This document shows positions 62,701 through 64,000 of a stretch of 64,000 nt of DNA, piece after piece. The position numbers were made by a program, and so were the translations under genes. The stretch is from Lophius americanus (Eukaryota > Chordata > Actinopteri > Lophiiformes > Lophiidae): assembly GCA_037951165.1 (NCBI GenBank), contig JBBDHG010000014.1:23829001-23893000 (forward strand), written 5' to 3'. The notes below the pieces were generated by a model. The model saw nothing but the letters and a program-made list of their open reading frames with translations. It had not been told where the DNA came from and did no database searches. Position 1 is the stretch's first letter; each line of letters starts with the position of its first letter.

Positions 62701-63689
62701 GATACCAGCATGCCCGTTATCGGTTTACCGTACGTCAAGTTAGTGAAGATTCACTTTAATAAACACAAGATACATATATAAATTGGCAAATAATGCTGCA
62801 TCTATATTTATAATTACATATTTGACCCAATTTTAATAAAGATTAAACTTAAGAGTTTTTTTTTTGACAATTTACTGGCAAGTGTTTTAGGACTTTTTTT
62901 CTAGGAATTCTTAAAACTTTCTACAAAGCGTTCTTCTCTCAAGAACCAGCTGGACTGGAGCCTTTTTTTTTCTCCCTACATTTCCACGAGTTCAACTTGT
63001 CTCCAATTAGAGTTCCTGGGCGTATGTCAAAAACTCTTATATTGTTTTTCACAAAACTTGAGGTACAAATCTTTCTCCATCTTTCATTTTGAAAATGTAA
63101 CTTTTCCCTGATATATGAAGTAAATAGAATTGCAATGAACTAGTAAAAGTCAAACTTCTGTTTTTTTTTTTAATACATTTTTCCTTGGTTGGAGATACTT
63201 AGTGTTTGTTTTTTTGTTGTTGTTGTGTTTTAATAAATTGAACATTTTCTTTACCTTGACATGTGAAAATGTGTGTTTGTGTGTTTGTAGTTCTACCATG
63301 CCAGAATAGATGCTGTGCATCCATCAGGCTCCACAGCGGTGGTGGTGTTTAGTGACTATGGAAACTGTGAAGAGGTCCTGCTGCATAACATCAGACCTGT
63401 TTCTGCCGATGCTTTGGTAAGGAGAAAGAAAACCCAACGATTCCAATGATCATTCATTATCTGCTTTTTCAAGTGGAAACAATGTAATAAACAGAAATGG
63501 GATGAAATTTGAATGGCATCTAATCTTATTACCCACAGTAATGTCACAACCATATCAAATGTGCAATGGCAGGAGGAAGATGATGGTTATGATGACGGTT
63601 CACTCGAGTTTCGGCGTGGGGGAGATGGACAACATCGACGCACACGACCAACACAGCAGTATTACCAGCCACCCCGGGCACGGGATTAA
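50071..63689 (+). CDS. tdrd3: tdrd3, Tudor domain-containing protein 3, complete 785 aa
   Basis: TDRD3 reads asymmetrically dimethylated arginine on histone tails, the RNA polymerase II tail and RNA-binding proteins, and recruits topoisomerase 3-beta and FMRP-family proteins to chromatin, polysomes and stress granules. Thirteen coding exons keep one frame: 50071-50108, 50979-51063, 53490-53555, 54280-54440, 55502-55643, 55776-55847, 58334-58483, 58849-59001, 59515-59692, 60325-60450, 61724-62667, 63291-63416, 63573-63689. Residues 1-188 form the OB-fold/TOP3B-binding region, 290-328 the UBA, 349-358 an RG-rich patch, 391-690 a disordered linker, and 690-747 the Tudor domain. The methylarginine cage Y700, Y707, F725, Y728 plus N730 is complete. 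An in-frame TAG at 49999 with no other ATG before 50071 fixes the start. The C-terminus (RRGGDGQ...YYQPPRARD) matches vertebrate TDRD3. Confidence 0.96.
50109..50978 (+). other. tdrd3 intron 1
   Basis: 870 nt with a TA microsatellite at 50688-50730. Nothing else recognised. Confidence 0.8.
50688..50730. repeat. (TA)n microsatellite in tdrd3 intron 1
   Basis: About 43 bp of TA followed by GAGAGAGTGAG. Confidence 0.95.
50979..51063 (+). CDS. tdrd3: tdrd3 exon 2 (residues 13-41)
   Basis: Completes W and reads YLSDEGIAELKGSAEKITHN then DVIRIALD, the N-terminal helices before the OB-fold. Acceptor CTTGCAG, donor GTAAGT, phase 0. Confidence 0.95.
51064..53489 (+). other. tdrd3 intron 2
   Basis: 2.4 kb with a dispersed repeat copy from 51139 that is probably part of a longer non-autonomous element (to about 51830), plus an 11-bp inverted repeat at 51863-51901. 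The 134-codon minus-strand open frame at 53068-53472 has no recognisable domain. Confidence 0.65.
51139..51200 (+). repeat. dispersed repeat, same family as 21431
   Basis: Reads CAGCCATACCATTACAACCA at its start. Only this part aligns by eye. Confidence 0.4.
53490..53555 (+). CDS. tdrd3: tdrd3 exon 3 (residues 42-63)
   Basis: Encodes SDLRPIGRKFLPSDINSGR then TDK, the conserved DLR-x-IG-x-KFLPSDIN segment. Acceptor CCTTTGCAG, donor GTGAGT. Confidence 0.96.
53556..54279 (+). other. tdrd3 intron 3
   Basis: 724 nt containing a minus-oriented LINE-like tail at 53884-53949. Otherwise nothing seen. Confidence 0.7.
53884..53949 (-). repeat. LINE-like 3' tail, copy 4
   Basis: ATAATAATAATAATACATTT, then TTGGATCAAATCTGAAAGTG, nearly identical to 44034-44110. 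Confidence 0.5.
54280..54440 (+). CDS. tdrd3: tdrd3 exon 4, OB-fold part 1 (residues 64-116)
   Basis: Encodes LEGPCVLQVQKVRNISAPKD through PRMLRLQMTDGHTT and LEFKHLSKI, the first strands of the RMI1-like OB-fold that binds TOP3B. Acceptor TGGCCAG, donor GTACCT. It ends with AG of a Ser codon. Confidence 0.96.
54441..55501 (+). other. tdrd3 intron 4
   Basis: 1.06 kb with a moderately GC-rich middle (about 54700-55350). I do not recognise it as repeat or exon. Confidence 0.6.
55502..55643 (+). CDS. tdrd3: tdrd3 exon 5, OB-fold part 2 (residues 117-164)
   Basis: Encodes SLNTPPGTKVKLLGTVQVKN, then GLLLLDDLKISVLGGEVDH and VEKWELQR. Acceptor TGTTTTTCAG, donor GTGAGG, phase 0 at the end. Confidence 0.96.
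55776..55847 (+). CDS. tdrd3: tdrd3 exon 6 (residues 165-188)
   Basis: Encodes SLAKHSRSNIGAEGGPPPF then VPFGQ, a nearly invariant vertebrate TDRD3 stretch. Acceptor CATCCTGCAG, donor GTGAGG. Confidence 0.96.
55848..58333 (+). other. tdrd3 intron 6
   Basis: 2.5 kb, the longest tdrd3 intron. No repeat family, exon or RNA gene recognised. Confidence 0.65.
58334..58483 (+). CDS. tdrd3: tdrd3 exon 7 (residues 189-238)
   Basis: Encodes KCARRDEVDSRDLDQRKTLQ and then ENDEFEKQRTAAIAEVAKTK, a charged, probably helical segment. Acceptor CTCTGTAG, donor GTATGG. Confidence 0.95.
58484..58848 (+). other. tdrd3 intron 7
   Basis: 365 nt, GTATGG to ACTTAAAAG. Nothing seen. Confidence 0.75.
58849..59001 (+). 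CDS. tdrd3: tdrd3 exon 8 (residues 239-289)
   Basis: Encodes GPRTFGGRGNAGGNLSNAAS, an arginine/serine-rich low-complexity stretch, and ends GNYREL just before the UBA. The acceptor ACTTAAAAG is weaker than the others in the gene but has a T-rich tract. Donor GTGAGA. Confidence 0.9.
59002..59514 (+). other. tdrd3 intron 8
   Basis: 513 nt. An open frame runs through its 3' part into exon 9, but the ATG at 59248 is intronic. Confidence 0.75.
59515..59692 (+). CDS. tdrd3: tdrd3 exon 9, UBA domain (residues 290-348)
   Basis: Encodes VDERALREMIEMGFNKEAAR then QALMDNNNNIEVALNCLL: a UBA three-helix domain with the hallmark MGF loop (301-303) and the closing leucines. In this family it binds ubiquitin. 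A Gly/Ser/Pro linker follows. Acceptor GTGTTGCAG, donor GTAGAC. It ends one base into a Gly codon. Confidence 0.96.
59693..60324 (+). other. tdrd3 intron 9
   Basis: 632 nt including a dispersed repeat copy at 60109-60250. Confidence 0.7.
60109..60250 (+). repeat. dispersed repeat in tdrd3 intron 9
   Basis: TTTAAAGGTGCAGTGCGTAA, AGATTGCAACC and related motifs match an abundant non-coding teleost repeat (from memory; class unknown). Confidence 0.45.
60325..60450 (+). CDS. tdrd3: tdrd3 exon 10, RG-rich and LFDFLESKM motif (residues 349-390)
   Basis: Encodes GRGRGRGRSRNEDD and later PSGPSTLFDFLESKMGVFS. The RG run is a likely arginine-methylation/RNA-binding patch (inference). PSTLFDFLESKMG is highly conserved in TDRD3. 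Acceptor CTTTCCAG, donor GTGGGT. It ends one base into an Asp codon. Confidence 0.95.
60451..61723 (+). other. tdrd3 intron 10
   Basis: 1.27 kb with a dispersed repeat fragment at 60774-60885. The rest is unassigned. Confidence 0.7.
60774..60885 (+). repeat. dispersed repeat, same family as 21431
   Basis: Reads GCCATATCATGATCCACCTG then CCTTATATTGTG. The longer match to the known fish repeat makes the family call firmer here. Confidence 0.5.
61724..62667 (+). CDS. tdrd3: tdrd3 exon 11, disordered linker and start of Tudor (residues 391-705)
   Basis: A 944-nt exon, the largest in the gene, rich in Arg, Gln, Asn, Pro and Ser. It holds RTGPIKS (residues 639-645), related to the GPIK-type exon-junction-complex-binding motif reported in mammalian TDRD3, and GPKRRSG (667-673). 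It ends in VWRPRDQCLALYWEDGK, the first Tudor strand with cage residue Y700. The apparent ATG at 61672 lies in the intron and is not the start. Acceptor CCTCCTCAG, donor GTACGT. Confidence 0.95.
62668..63290 (+). other. tdrd3 intron 11
   Basis: 623 nt with several T-runs. It lies between the two halves of the Tudor domain. No repeat recognised. Confidence 0.75.
63291..63416 (+). CDS. tdrd3: tdrd3 exon 12, Tudor core (residues 706-747)
   Basis: Encodes FYHARIDAVHPSG, TAVVVFSDYGNCEEVLLHNI and RPVSADAL. Cage residues Y707, F725, Y728 and N730 are present. The residue after GN is Cys731 where I recall Tyr in human. Acceptor GTTTGTAG, donor GTAAGG. Confidence 0.96.
63573..63689 (+). CDS. tdrd3: tdrd3 exon 13, C-terminus and stop (residues 748-785)
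   Basis: Encodes EEDDGYDDGSLEFRRGGDGQ, then HRRTRPTQQYYQPPRARD, then TAA. Acceptor AATGGCAG. The stop is 17 nt before a plausible donor (63707), so the 3' UTR may be spliced. Confidence 0.95.
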   Translation, partial: EEDDGYDDGSLEFRRGGDGQHRRTRPTQQYYQPPRARD

Positions 63690-64000
63690 TGTGTCTCCAT
63701 TTACAAGTAAATAACGTCAGGTCTTATCCACAGTCATAATTTAAGCATCAACGTGTGCAACTTTCCTTTCCTTTCTTCTCACGCAGAAATATATAATTAG
63801 ATTTTATGTAATAAGTCCAACGATCTGCTAAAAGATATCATCAAACTGCAAAAAGATTGCTTAATATTGTAAATATATTAATTTGTTGTGTTGTTGTTTT
63901 TTTCAGTGTTCTTGTTCCTCATCCCTCGGTGACAGATCTTCAACGACAGTGCTTCCTGAATCTTCAAGCGTCCTCATTGGTCAGGACATATGAACTTTTA
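63690..64000 (+). other. tdrd3: tdrd3 3' UTR with a probable 3' UTR intron (63707-63906)
   Basis: After the stop codon a donor-like CAA|GTAAAT occurs at 63707. A strong acceptor, T/G-rich tract plus TTTTTTTTCAG, ends at 63906, and less AT-rich sequence follows from 63907 to the window end. I see no AATAAA here, so the transcript end probably lies further right. Inference from splice signals only. Confidence 0.5.

Overview
The window looks like teleost fish chromosomal DNA. It is AT-rich, has short exons separated by long repeat-filled introns, carries many microsatellites, and holds fish-type hAT, Tc1 and LINE-tail repeats. I cannot name the species.

Two protein genes stand head to head. On the minus strand, positions 978-43239 hold the first 16 coding exons (635 codons, all in frame) of a Diaphanous-related formin, called diaph3. 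These cover the N-terminal basic/GTPase-binding region, the armadillo-like inhibitory domain, the coiled coil, the proline-rich FH1 and the first residues of FH2. The rest of FH2 and the C-terminal regulatory segment lie beyond the left edge. On the plus strand, positions 50071-63689 hold a complete 13-exon tdrd3 (785 residues): N-terminal OB-fold region, UBA, RG-rich segment, disordered linker and Tudor domain. DIAPH3 and TDRD3 are also divergent neighbours on human chromosome 13, and this supports both assignments.

Region by region: 1-977 is intron; 978-10904 holds diaph3 exons 16 to 8; 10905-15309 is intron 7 with an old hAT element; 15310-15724 holds exons 7 and 6; 15725-29417 is the 13.7 kb intron 5, rich in repeats; 29418-34346 holds exons 5 to 2; 34347-43116 is intron 1 with a hAT copy that still has its target-site duplication; 43117-43239 is exon 1. 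The 6.8 kb between the genes (43240-50070) has three CCAAT boxes on the diaph3 side, old repeats, and a CRE-like site 160 bp before the tdrd3 ATG. Positions 50071-63689 hold the tdrd3 coding exons, probably followed by a spliced 3' UTR exon from 63907.

The two proteins do not work in one known pathway. DIAPH3 nucleates and elongates actin filaments under Rho-GTPase control. TDRD3 is a methylarginine reader and the partner of topoisomerase 3-beta in transcription and mRNA regulation. The most notable points are splicing features of diaph3: an AT-AC U12-type intron, two successive GC-AG introns, a 33-nt microexon, and a CA-repeat tract directly after a 5' splice site. I found no RNA gene, no CRISPR array and no new multi-gene system.
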